Source of the DNA: Gemmataceae bacterium
Lineage (GTDB): Bacteria > Planctomycetota > Planctomycetia > Gemmatales > Gemmataceae
Length of the DNA: 43,467 bases
Assembly: GCA_028288765.1 (NCBI GenBank)
Contig: JAQGHQ010000269.1
Coordinates: forward strand, 1 to 43,467
Direction: 5' to 3'
Shown here: one piece after another, positions 15,033 to 22,851 of the stretch
How positions within the stretch are numbered: the stretch's first letter is position 1
Layout of the letters: each line of letters opens with the position of its first letter
The notes under the pieces: model-generated
What the model was told of the DNA's origin: nothing
Databases searched by the model: none
The model's input: only the letters and a program-made list of their open reading frames with translations
Made by a program: the position numbers and the translations under genes

Positions 15033-16477
15033 TCGACGGTGCGGAGGAACACGGCCCCACCCGCCACCGCCGGGGACGACCAGGCCATCTCGCCGAGCCG
15101 ATTCGCCCCGAGGACCTCGAACTCCGGCCCGGCCTTGAGCACGTGCGTTGTCCCGGCGTCGTCCAGGCAGAACACCTTCCCGCCGTAGGCCCACGGGGAC
15201 GCCGTGAAGGTCCGGGCCCCGGGGACTCGCTCCTTGTACAGTTCCTTCCCGGTAACCGCGTCGTAGCAGGCGACAATCGCGTTCCGATCCTCCAGTACGT
15301 ACAACCGGCCGTCGTACACGAGCGGCGACGGGGTCGTCGGCCCGGCACCCGGGAGGTGCCATGCGATCCCGGCGTTCGACCGCTCCCCGGCCTTTGGGGT
15401 AATGTCCCCGGTCGCCCCGGCCTTCACCGCGAATAGGGGTCGATTACCACCCCCACCCCCAGGCCCACCCGGCCTGCCGGGGCGGCCGCCCGGGCCGCCG
15501 GGCCCACCCGGGCCGCCGGGAGCGCCCGGACCGAACCCCCCGAACCCGCCACCGGACCCGACGTACAGCATCTCCTCGCCGGCCACCGCGCTCGCCTTGA
15601 TCTGTCCGGTCGTCCCGCCGAGTTCCCAGAGCTGCTTGCCGGTCTCCGGGTTGTATGACAGCACCCGTGGGCTGCCGACGCACACGATTTCAGTCCGGCC
15701 CTTACCCTTCCACACCAGCGGGGAACTCCAGCCGGTCCGCTCGGTGCGGGGAGTCCGCCACAGCTCTTTGCCGGTCTTCGTGTCGAGTGCGATCAGGAAT
15801 GACTTCTCCTCGTTGTCGCACTGGACGAACAGCCGACCCCCATCGAGGGCGGGGGAACTCGCGGTGCCGTGGCCCATCGCCATCGGGTGGGCCCCAAGGT
15901 CCGCCTTCCAGACGAGTTTCCCGCCCAGGTCGTAGCAGAACACCCCTCCCATGGCGCCGAAGTGGGCGAACACCCGTTCCCCGTCGGTCGCCGGGGTCTC
16001 CGTCGCGAACCCGTTCGACGGGTGGGCCGAGATCGCCGGTCGCTGCTCGGCCGCGGTTTGCTCCCAGAGCACCTTTCCGTCGGCCGCACTGAGGCAGAGC
16101 ACTTTCCACCGATAGACCGTGTCCGGGGCCTTCCTGCCGCCCATCTTCGGGCCACCGGGGCCGAACCCGCCGGGACCGCCCCGGTCACCCGGGCCACCGC
16201 GCCCGAAGCCGCCACTCGGTTTCTGCTGTTTGTCGGACTCGGCGGTGGTGACGAATACCTTGTCGCCCGAGACCACCGGGCACGACCACGCATAGCCCGG
16301 AAGCTTGACCTTCCAGGCGACGTTCTTGTCCGGTCCCCACTCGACCGGCAGCTGCTTTTCGGCGGCAACCGCGGTCCCACCCGGCCCGCGGAACTGCGGC
16401 CAGTCGTCGCCCCGGCCGCTCCCGGCCGCCAGCACCGCAGCCACCAACCCGATCCCGAACACAAATGCGGTACGCAT
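14993..16477 (-). CDS. PQQ-like beta-propeller repeat protein, exported
   Basis: 494 residues from ATG 16477, preceded by GGGAGGGAG. A signal peptide (about 1-23) is followed by DDWPQFRGPGG, the usual start of planctomycete outer PQQ-repeat proteins. Propeller blades show as repeated segments of the type GKVLWEQ, GKLVWKAD, GKELWRT, GKQLWELGG and GKELYKE, each followed by a strand such as VFCLDD. Two low-complexity Gly/Pro/Arg insertions interrupt blades at about 88-114 and 309-344. No calcium or PQQ ligand set is obvious, so a structural or scaffold role is as likely as a dehydrogenase role. Convergent with the TIGR02996 gene; probably monocistronic. Confidence 0.9.
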   Translation of the reverse strand: MRTAFVFGIGLVAAVLAAGSGRGDDWPQFRGPGGTAVAAEKQLPVEWGPDKNVAWKVKLPGYAWSCPVVSGDKVFVTTAESDKQQKPSGGFGRGGPGDRGGPGGFGPGGPKMGGRKAPDTVYRWKVLCLSAADGKVLWEQTAAEQRPAISAHPSNGFATETPATDGERVFAHFGAMGGVFCYDLGGKLVWKADLGAHPMAMGHGTASSPALDGGRLFVQCDNEEKSFLIALDTKTGKELWRTPRTERTGWSSPLVWKGKGRTEIVCVGSPRVLSYNPETGKQLWELGGTTGQIKASAVAGEEMLYVGSGGGFGGFGPGAPGGPGGPGGPGGRPGRPGGPGGGGGNRPLFAVKAGATGDITPKAGERSNAGIAWHLPGAGPTTPSPLVYDGRLYVLEDRNAIVACYDAVTGKELYKERVPGARTFTASPWAYGGKVFCLDDAGTTHVLKAGPEFEVLGANRLGEMAWSSPAVAGGAVFLRTVDHLYCIRERGVGR

Positions 16478-16533
16478 AACTCCCTCCCCGGGCGAGTACC
16501 TCAGATGGGTATTGGTAACGCGCAGCTCCGGAA

Positions 16534-16594
16534 GCCGCCGTGAGAAATGGCTGAGTGTTCCCGCCCGACCACCCCCACACCCTTCTCACGGCGG
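16534..16594. repeat. Hairpin repeat, copy 1
   Basis: CCGCCGTGAGAA at 16535-16546 is perfectly inverted as TTCTCACGGCGG at 16583-16594, with a 36-base loop. The same two 12-base arms recur inside the larger palindrome at 16870-16981. The element sits just upstream of the PQQ gene start. Related arms and layout suggest a family of dispersed palindromes (REP-like or MITE-like). Confidence 0.75.
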
Positions 16595-16869
16595 GACGGA
16601 GCGGGTGGGGGCCGTTGAACACTCCGAGAACCACGACTCTAACTCTTCCGGTCGAGGACGAGCCGGATCTCGACGACCTGGCGGCGAGCAGCGACGGCGA
16701 CTCCGTGCCCGCGACCGCCAGCCCGACCTGTCCGCTCTTCGTCCCGACGACGTCCGAAACCGGGCACGTCGCACTTCTCCCTCCTCATCCAACCGGGGTG
16801 GGGCCCTCCTGCGGACCGCTACCCATGCATCCCGCCCCGCAAGCCCGGCGGAACCTCCCCAGCGAGGCA

Positions 16870-16981
16870 GTAACGACCGGGTCCCGAGGACCGCCGTGAG
16901 AACTCGGTGAGAGCAGCTGTCAGCCCACCAATCCGGTCACTCACCCCCTTCTCACGGCGGTCCTCGGGACCCGGTCGTTAC
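16870..16981. repeat. Long hairpin repeat, copy 2 (33-bp perfect arms)
   Basis: The 33 bases at 16870-16902 are exactly inverted at 16949-16981. The loop-side 12 bases of each arm are CCGCCGTGAGAA / TTCTCACGGCGG, as in copy 1. A further GGTGAG at 16906-16911 pairs with CTCACC at 16940-16945. The loop between the arms is 46 bases. It lies about 80 bases before the coiled-coil protein gene. The 270 bases between the two copies hold no gene that I can support. Confidence 0.85.
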
Positions 16982-17064
16982 CGGATGGATGTAGGAGTTG
17001 AGCGGGTGTGGCCGTCGTCGGCGAGTGACCGGCGGGCCACCCGCGCGATGCTACGGAGGATGAC

Positions 17065-17637
17065 ATGCGGCGAATTCTCTCCCTCGCGGTGTTCGGGATG
17101 GCACTCTGGGCCGCCCCCCCTGTCAACGGCCAGCCGGGCAGCGCCCCACCGCCCCGGGCCGGTCGGGATAGCGCGGGGCGGCTGGAGGCCGAGATCGACC
17201 GGCTGAGGGCCCAGGTGAAAGAGTTGGAAGCGAAACTGGCCGAGGGACGGGAACCGGAACGCCGGACTGGTCGGGGTGCCTGGCAGAATGATGCCCGCCC
17301 GCCGGCCCCGCCCCCGTCGGGTGAGCGGGAGGCCCGACCGCCGGGCCGGCCCGGCGGTCCGGACGGCTCGCGATTCGCACCGCATGACGACCGCGGCCCT
17401 GGCGGGCCCCGGGAGGCCCGTGGACCTCGCGGGCCGGGCGGGCCTCCCCCGTGGTCCGATGCGCGGGGCGACCGGGGCGGTCCTTCACGTGGCGGCCCGG
17501 AGGGTCGGTTTGAGGCCGACCACCACGGCCATCCTGGGCCGGGGAGCGGCGCCCGACACGACCTGGCGCGGCGGATCGACCGGATCATTGGCGAACTGGA
17601 ACAGCTCCGCCGGGAAGTGGAATGGCCGAGGCGGTAG
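17065..17637 (+). CDS. Secreted Pro/Gly/Arg-rich protein with terminal coiled-coil segments
   Basis: 190 residues from ATG 17065, preceded by a perfect GGAGG. Residues 1-23 form a signal peptide. A short heptad-like helix (RLEAEIDRLRAQVKELEAKL, about 39-58) is followed by a long disordered Pro/Gly/Arg/Asp-rich stretch (about 65-160) and a second helix with RRIDRIIGELEQLRREVE at the end. I know no named family, although similar disordered proteins are common beside planctomycete sigma/kinase pairs. The Gly/Pro composition resembles the linker in the downstream kinase. Function unknown; a periplasmic partner of the kinase's extracytoplasmic part is a guess from position. Confidence 0.75.
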   Translation: MRRILSLAVFGMALWAAPPVNGQPGSAPPPRAGRDSAGRLEAEIDRLRAQVKELEAKLAEGREPERRTGRGAWQNDARPPAPPPSGEREARPPGRPGGPDGSRFAPHDDRGPGGPREARGPRGPGGPPPWSDARGDRGGPSRGGPEGRFEADHHGHPGPGSGARHDLARRIDRIIGELEQLRREVEWPRR

Positions 17638-17937
17638 GCTCGGTCTGGCTGCGGAGCTCCGTGACGCCCTACCCGCATGGGACCGTCAAGGGAGGCCGGG
17701 GTGTTCCTCTCGCAGGAGTCCGTCGGACATGAGCCGATGTGCCCAACCCCTCCCGTCACAAGAAACAAAGGCGCGTCCCGCGGGTGCATGGTCGCGCCGC
17801 CCGCGGGCCGAGAGTGTACGATAAGACGTGGAACGTGGACAACCGCCCGCCACGGTCCCGTCGCCCGGCGGCGTGCCGAAGGGGCCATCGGGCGCAGAAC
17901 CGCCAAGCTGGTAGGTGGTAGGGCGGGGGGCAGCGGG
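17638..17937 (+). other. Intergenic region before the sigma factor gene
   Basis: 300 bases. The frame of the sigma factor is open from 17677, but the added N-terminus (Arg/Pro-rich, not sigma-like) is unlikely to be translated. The region presumably holds the promoter of the sigma/kinase pair; I cannot point to convincing -35 and -10 boxes. Confidence 0.4.
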
Positions 17938-18555
17938 ATGGTCGATTCGACGCCCGAAGACACGCCCGATGCGTTGATCCGGCAGGCACGGGCCGGCGGC
18001 GAGCCCGCCTTCGGTCGGCTGCTTTCCCGGTACGCGAACTACCTGACCCTCCTGGCCCGAGTTGAAGTTGGGCGGCGGCTCCAGGGCAAGCTCGACCCCG
18101 CCGACCTCGTCCAGGACACCTTTCTCGAAGCCCACCGCCACTTCCCCGCCTTCCGCGGGACGACCGAGCCGGAGTTCGCGGCCTGGCTGCGGCAGATCCT
18201 GGCCGGGGTCCTGGCGAATACGGTCCGCCGGTACTTCGGCACCAAGGCCCGGGACCCCCGCCTGGAACACGACCTGCGGGCCGGCGTGGAGCAGTCGTCC
18301 TGCATGCTCGTCGGCCAGTTCGCGTCTCCGGGGACCAGTCCGAGTGAGGTGGCGTCGCGGCGGGAGCAGGCGGTCCTGTTTGCCGACGCCCTCGGCGGGC
18401 TGCCCGACGACTACCGGGAAGTCCTCATCCTCCGCCACTTTGAGGCGCTGACGTTCGCGGCGGTGGCCGACCGGATGGGGCGGTCGGTGGACAGTGTCGA
18501 AAAGCTCTGGATGCGGGCCGTTGCCCGGCTCCGGCAGGTCGTGGGAGGCGGGTGA
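17938..18555 (+). CDS. ECF-type RNA polymerase sigma factor
   Basis: 205 residues from ATG 17938, with a G-rich ribosome site. Region 2 shows as LLARVEVGRRLQGKLDPADLVQDTFLEAHR (here split: GKLDPADLVQDTFLEAHR is the sigma2 DLVQDTFLEA motif) and FAAWLRQILAGVLANTVRR. Region 4 shows as LPDDYREVLILRHFEALTFA and VADRMGRSVDSVEKLWMRAV. Planctomycetes have many such ECF factors coupled to Ser/Thr kinases, and the stop TGA here overlaps the ATG of the kinase gene (TGATG). The kinase, not an anti-sigma factor, is therefore the probable regulator. Promoter specificity unknown. Confidence 0.93.
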   Translation: MVDSTPEDTPDALIRQARAGGEPAFGRLLSRYANYLTLLARVEVGRRLQGKLDPADLVQDTFLEAHRHFPAFRGTTEPEFAAWLRQILAGVLANTVRRYFGTKARDPRLEHDLRAGVEQSSCMLVGQFASPGTSPSEVASRREQAVLFADALGGLPDDYREVLILRHFEALTFAAVADRMGRSVDSVEKLWMRAVARLRQVVGGG

Positions 18556-20771
18556 TGGACACACGGGCTGACCACGATTCCCGCGCCGCCCCGACCGGAG
18601 ACGAGTCCGGGGGCGACCCTCGCCTCCTGGCCGCGGTCAAGGACTACCAGTCAGACCTGGAGCAGGGGCGTCGGCCCGATCGCGCCCGGTTCCTCGCCCA
18701 CCACCCGGACTTGGCCCCGGCCCTCACCCCGTACCTGGACGGCCTCGACCTGCTCCACCGGGGGGCGAAGGATCTCACCCGGTCCCATCCGACTGCGACC
18801 CGCCTCGACACCGGTCTTGCGGGTGGTGACCGGGTCGGGGAGTTCGAGATCGTCCGGGAAATCGGCCGCGGCGGGATGGGCGTGGTGTACGAGGCCGTCC
18901 AGCCGTCGCTTGCCCGCCGGGTCGCGATGAAGGTGCTACCGCCGGCGTTCGCGGCCGACCAGACCCGGCTCCGGCGGTTCGCGGTCGAGGCCCAGGCCGC
19001 GGCCGCTGTCTCCCACCCACACATCGTCCCGGTGTACGCGGTCGGCGAGGACCGGGGGGTGAATTACATCGTGATGCAGCTCATCGACGGGTCCCCGCTC
19101 GACTCACTGGCGGCCGGAGTAGCGCTGCGATGGAACCGGTCCAAGGACAACGAGACTCCTCCCGCTGACTTCCCGCGAGAGACCGACGAGGTCCCGCCGC
19201 CCGGGCAGCTGATCGACCTCGCTCGGTGGGACCGGCCGGCGTACCGCCGGGCCGTTGCCAGGCTCGGGTCGGCCGTCGCGCGGGCCCTCGACCACGCCCA
19301 CCAGGCCGGGGTGGTCCACCGGGACGTGAAGCCGGCGAACCTCCTGCTCGGCCGTGACGGGCACGCCTGGGTGACCGACTTCGGGCTGGCCCAACTCGCC
19401 GACGCCGGAACGGTCACCCGGACCGGTACGACCCTCGGCACGCTGCGGTACATGAGCCCGGAGCAGGCGGCCGGGGACCGCCGCCGGCTCGACCACAGAA
19501 CCGACGTGTACTCCCTCGCCGCCACCCTGTACGAGCTGCTCGCCGGCCGCCCGGCGTTCGACGCCGAGGACCCGCTTGCCCTGGTCCGGCAGATCGCCGA
19601 GGACGACCCGCCGCCACTGCGGGCCGCCGACCCGGCCGTCCCGGCGGACCTGGAGACGATCCTGTTCCGGGCGCTGCAGAAGGACCCCCGAGACCGGTAC
19701 GCGACGGCCGCCGAGTTCGCCGACGACCTGGACCGGTTCGCGGCCGGGGTGCCGGTCCTGGCCCGCCGGCCGTCGGTGTGGGAGCGGGCGAAGCGGTGGG
19801 CCGGGCGGCACCCGGCGGCGGTCGCCGCGGCCCTGGCGTCCTGCCTGGTGGTCGGGGCCGCGTCGGGGGTCAGCACCGCCGTCGTGGCCGCCCAGCAGGC
19901 GGAGACCCGAAAGGCATACGACGCAGTGGCGGCCGAACAGGGCGAGACCCGAAAGGCGTACGACGCGGCGGACGCGCTGGCGAAGGCCGAGCGGGACCGG
20001 GCGGACGAGGCCGAGCGGCGGTTCCGGCAGTCGAAGGAACTGACCGACCTGGTGCTGGCGATCAGCGAGGAGGAGATCGGGTCGAATTCGCCGTTCCAGG
20101 GCCCCCGCCGGCGGCTCCTCCGGGCGGCCCTGGACAACTACCGGAACCTGGTCGCGGACCGGCACGACGACCCGGCGGTGCGGGCCGAGTTGTCCCGGGT
20201 CGAGGGGTTGCTGGCCGAGCAGACGGAGAAGCGGGAGGCGGAGGCGGCCTTCCTTCTCGGGATGCCGGCCGTCCAAGGGGAACTCGAGTTGGCTCCGGCG
20301 CAGGTGGAGAAGATCAACCGGATCTTCGCCACGAAGGGTCCGAAGGGCGGACCGCCAGGCCCCCGCCCCGACCCGAAGGGTCCGAGGGGCGGGCCACCGG
20401 GCCCCGATCAGTGGGCGGTGGCGGCCGACCCGGCCGTCCGGGCCGAGTTGATCAGGACCCTGACGGCCCCGCAACGGGCGAGGCTGCGGCAGATCTTTCT
20501 CCAGTTCCTCGGGCCGATGGCGTTCAACGACCCGGAGGCGATCGAGCAGCTGGTCTTGACCCCGGCCCAGCGGCAGCGGATCCGGGTGATCCAGGCGGAA
20601 GAGTTCGGCCCGCCGTTCGGCCGACCCCACGGCCCGCGGCCGGGTGATCCGAAGGACAACCCGGACGCCCGGAGCAGAGTGATGGGGCGGATCCTCGAGT
20701 CCCTGGCCCCCGAGCAGCAGAAGACCTGGCAGGGCCTCACCGGCAAGCCGTTCACCCAGAGACCGGGTTGA
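18555..20771 (+). CDS. Transmembrane Ser/Thr protein kinase with LTxxQ-like C-terminal region
   Basis: 738 residues from ATG 18555; GTG 18552 is the alternative. Kinase domain about 97-395: glycine loop GRGGMG 104-109, Lys126, HRD with Asp257, DFG 275-277, SPEQ 301-304. Residues 185-222 form an unusual insertion before the catalytic loop. One membrane segment lies at about 419-445. Beyond it are a charged helix with a repeated ETRKAYDA unit (450-457 and 464-471), a Gly/Pro-rich linker at 594-618, and four LTxxQ-like motifs: LAPAQ 579-583, LTAPQ 636-640, LTPAQ 668-672 and LAPEQ 717-721. LTxxQ pairs are the hallmark of Spy/CpxP periplasmic chaperones, so the C-terminus may sense envelope stress. 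The coupled ECF sigma factor would be the output. Confidence 0.93.
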   Translation: MDTRADHDSRAAPTGDESGGDPRLLAAVKDYQSDLEQGRRPDRARFLAHHPDLAPALTPYLDGLDLLHRGAKDLTRSHPTATRLDTGLAGGDRVGEFEIVREIGRGGMGVVYEAVQPSLARRVAMKVLPPAFAADQTRLRRFAVEAQAAAAVSHPHIVPVYAVGEDRGVNYIVMQLIDGSPLDSLAAGVALRWNRSKDNETPPADFPRETDEVPPPGQLIDLARWDRPAYRRAVARLGSAVARALDHAHQAGVVHRDVKPANLLLGRDGHAWVTDFGLAQLADAGTVTRTGTTLGTLRYMSPEQAAGDRRRLDHRTDVYSLAATLYELLAGRPAFDAEDPLALVRQIAEDDPPPLRAADPAVPADLETILFRALQKDPRDRYATAAEFADDLDRFAAGVPVLARRPSVWERAKRWAGRHPAAVAAALASCLVVGAASGVSTAVVAAQQAETRKAYDAVAAEQGETRKAYDAADALAKAERDRADEAERRFRQSKELTDLVLAISEEEIGSNSPFQGPRRRLLRAALDNYRNLVADRHDDPAVRAELSRVEGLLAEQTEKREAEAAFLLGMPAVQGELELAPAQVEKINRIFATKGPKGGPPGPRPDPKGPRGGPPGPDQWAVAADPAVRAELIRTLTAPQRARLRQIFLQFLGPMAFNDPEAIEQLVLTPAQRQRIRVIQAEEFGPPFGRPHGPRPGDPKDNPDARSRVMGRILESLAPEQQKTWQGLTGKPFTQRPG

Positions 20772-20917
20772 CGGCCCGTCCAGCGCCGTCCGCAAGACAT
20801 GCCCGTTCGGATCGTCTCGCTCCGGCAGCCGCGTGCCGGACCGATCGAGGCTGCCACCATGAGGGAGCGTGGAAGACCAAGGCAGGCAGCAGGAGAACAG
20901 TGACCAGGGCAGAGACT

Positions 20918-20994
20918 GGGTGTCGCGGGCGGCTTGACCGCCCGTGTGCTCGGGAGCGCAGACCACACGGGCGAACAAGCCGCCCGCGACACCC
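20918..20994. repeat. Two-part long inverted repeat in the intergenic region
   Basis: The 19 bases at 20918-20936 (core GTGTCGCGGGCGGCTTG) are perfectly inverted at 20976-20994, and inside them CGCCCGTGTG at 20939-20948 is inverted at 20964-20973. The whole forms a 29-pair stem with a 2-base interruption on each side and a 15-base loop. It lies between the kinase stop and the convergent Tat-protein stop and could end transcription from either side, but the length and precision resemble the other dispersed palindromes in this window. The rest of 20772-21121 holds nothing else that I can support. Confidence 0.85.
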
Positions 20995-21121
20995 GCACAG
21001 GGGTAGTCCATTTCCTACCGCCTGCCCAACACCAGATCGTCGGTCCGCTCCCTCGCAGACGGCCATGTCATCCATGAACGCCGAAAGCAGGATCCGATCG
21101 AGACGATCGCCTGTCGCGGCA

Positions 21122-22378
21122 CTAGTCCCGCGCGTAGAGGGACCCCCTCGGCACCTGATACCGCACGGCCAGATGTGGCGTCGCCAGCTTCCGCCCCTCG
21201 GCGAGCGACTTCAGCCCGGCCGCCACCAGCCCGCTCGTGAGCAGGGTCCGCTCGACCGGGTAAGGGGCCTTCCCGGTCACGAACATCTCCTCGGCCTTCG
21301 CCATCAGCGCCGCCGAGTACACCACGTTCGGGTTCGGCGGCAGGTGGAACAGCGTCGAGAGGAGTTCCTTCTCCCCCTTCAGCCTGGCCGCGAACGTGAA
21401 GTCTTCCACCAGCCCGTTCAGGAGTAGCGTCGTCGCCCGTAGCCCGTCGGCGTACTCGACCCGGTAGGCAATCGGGTCCTTCACCCACGACCGGATTTGG
21501 GGGGGAGTGGGATAGCGGTCGCTGAACGTGGGCGGCTGGGCGAGCGTGTGGCTGCGGCACAGACACGACTCGAACAGGTGGGGGTCCCAACCCCCGGCCG
21601 CCCACCCGCCGGCCGCCATCGCCTTCCACACCGCCTCGCCGCGGAGGACCTGCACGGCCACGACCCCGGTCTCGCCCCCCTTGCGCCTCTCGGCCATGCA
21701 CTGTACTACTTCGAGCGCGTGGAAGTCATAGACGTCGAGGGCGCCGTGGGCCACGCACATGAGTTCTTCCGGCTCGGCGCCGGAGGGCATATCGACCGCC
21801 GGCATCCGCCACGTCACCGGCAGGGACGACCCGGCGAGAAACGGGAACTTCATCTCCCGGGCGGTGTCGACCATCCTCTTCGCCCACTCCCACTTCCACG
21901 ACAGGTGCTTGTCGTTGAACACGGGGGCGGTGCGGCCGTCCGTCTTGTACACCCCCGCGATCTGCTCGAAGTACTGGTAGCGCGGGTACTGGATCTGGCC
22001 GAGGTCGCTCTTCGGGTAGTCGCCGTGCTCGCCGATGACCAGCACGGCATCGACAGCGAGTTTCTCCCCCCCGCACCTCAGAGCCTCGGCGACGGTCGGG
22101 TAGATGCGGAACCCGAACTCCTTCGCCCGGTCGCGGCTCAGGTCGCCGTCCGGCTTCTGGTCCACGTAGGCCGACACGACCTCGATCGGCGGACGGTGCC
22201 ACTTCCCGCCGATCCGGTACCCGTGCAGGAACCGCTCGGCCATGTGCCAGGCGTGGCTACGGTAGGTCCAGACGTTGGTGACGACGGCGAGTTTCTTCGC
22301 GGCAGTGGGCTGGGCCATGCCGACAGTCGGTAGAAGAGCGGCCGGTGCAGCTCCGAGGAAGGTTCGTCGCGTAATCAC
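21122..22378 (-). CDS. Tat-exported protein of unknown function
   Basis: 418 residues from GTG 22378, preceded by GAGG. MITRRTFLG is a clear twin-arginine start followed by a hydrophobic segment and GMAQP. The mature protein begins KKLAVVTNVWTYRSHAWH, a first strand typical of a Rossmann-like fold. It contains AVLVIGEHGDYPKSDLGQIQ, LPVTWRMPAVDMPSG, ELMCVAHGALDVYDFHALEV and MAERRKGGETGV. I have seen this type annotated only as hypothetical in planctomycetes. The conserved GEHGDYP and W-W residues suggest an enzyme, but I cannot name it. The stop of a small upstream ORF overlaps its GTG start. Confidence 0.82.
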   Translation of the reverse strand: MITRRTFLGAAPAALLPTVGMAQPTAAKKLAVVTNVWTYRSHAWHMAERFLHGYRIGGKWHRPPIEVVSAYVDQKPDGDLSRDRAKEFGFRIYPTVAEALRCGGEKLAVDAVLVIGEHGDYPKSDLGQIQYPRYQYFEQIAGVYKTDGRTAPVFNDKHLSWKWEWAKRMVDTAREMKFPFLAGSSLPVTWRMPAVDMPSGAEPEELMCVAHGALDVYDFHALEVVQCMAERRKGGETGVVAVQVLRGEAVWKAMAAGGWAAGGWDPHLFESCLCRSHTLAQPPTFSDRYPTPPQIRSWVKDPIAYRVEYADGLRATTLLLNGLVEDFTFAARLKGEKELLSTLFHLPPNPNVVYSAALMAKAEEMFVTGKAPYPVERTLLTSGLVAAGLKSLAEGRKLATPHLAVRYQVPRGSLYARD

Positions 22379-22773
22379 GATGTACCTCGTTCACGGGTTG
22401 GTGTGCCGAATCTACCTGAAAAGTGGGTGCGTCGGTAGGGCCTTACACCTCCAAAATCCACAACCTGCCTGGCACACACATCCCCCGTCCCCTCGGGCAC
22501 CTGCACAGTCCCGTTTGGCCCGAACGCGAGCTTCAAGGTCAGGGCCGGCTTCCCGTCGCGGCCGGAGCAGGTGATCGTCTCGGCGCCGGCCTTGACTATC
22601 ATCCCCTTGGCATCGGCCTGAGGCTGGCGGTTTTTCTCGTAGCACACGCCCGTGCACGCCCCGTCGAGAGACTTGGCGGTCGACCCCCTGGCGTCCGCGG
22701 GGCGGTTACCGAGGGGGACGTCCACAGGAGAAGGCCGGGCAGGCAAATAAAGATTAGCTGCTAGAAAAGTCAT
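22375..22773 (-). CDS. Uncertain small ORF or gene fragment upstream of the Tat protein
   Basis: Up to 132 residues. The middle (about 35-100) looks coding: KNRQPQADAKGMIVKAGAET, then SGRDGKPALTLKLAFGPNG and TVQVPEG, with high third-position G+C and a beta-rich pattern. Towards the 3' end codon use becomes random (many A/T third positions), and the N-terminus lacks a ribosome site. Its stop overlaps the GTG of the Tat gene as GTGA, the junction seen in the first operon, although this would occur by chance for any ORF in that frame. It may be a real leader gene or the damaged C-terminus of a longer exported protein. Confidence 0.35.
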   Translation of the reverse strand: MTFLAANLYLPARPSPVDVPLGNRPADARGSTAKSLDGACTGVCYEKNRQPQADAKGMIVKAGAETITCSGRDGKPALTLKLAFGPNGTVQVPEGTGDVCARQVVDFGGVRPYRRTHFSGRFGTPTRERGTS

Positions 22774-22851
22774 TGGGAGTCAGGACAATGATCTCGTGCA
22801 GTCCCGGACCGTAACAGCTTTTCCCTCCCCCACCCGAACCGGACACCCGCG

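Noticed and set aside
16555..16899. A 114-codon frame between the two hairpin repeats
   Set aside because: It begins inside one palindrome and ends inside the other, is Pro/Thr-rich and has no ribosome site.
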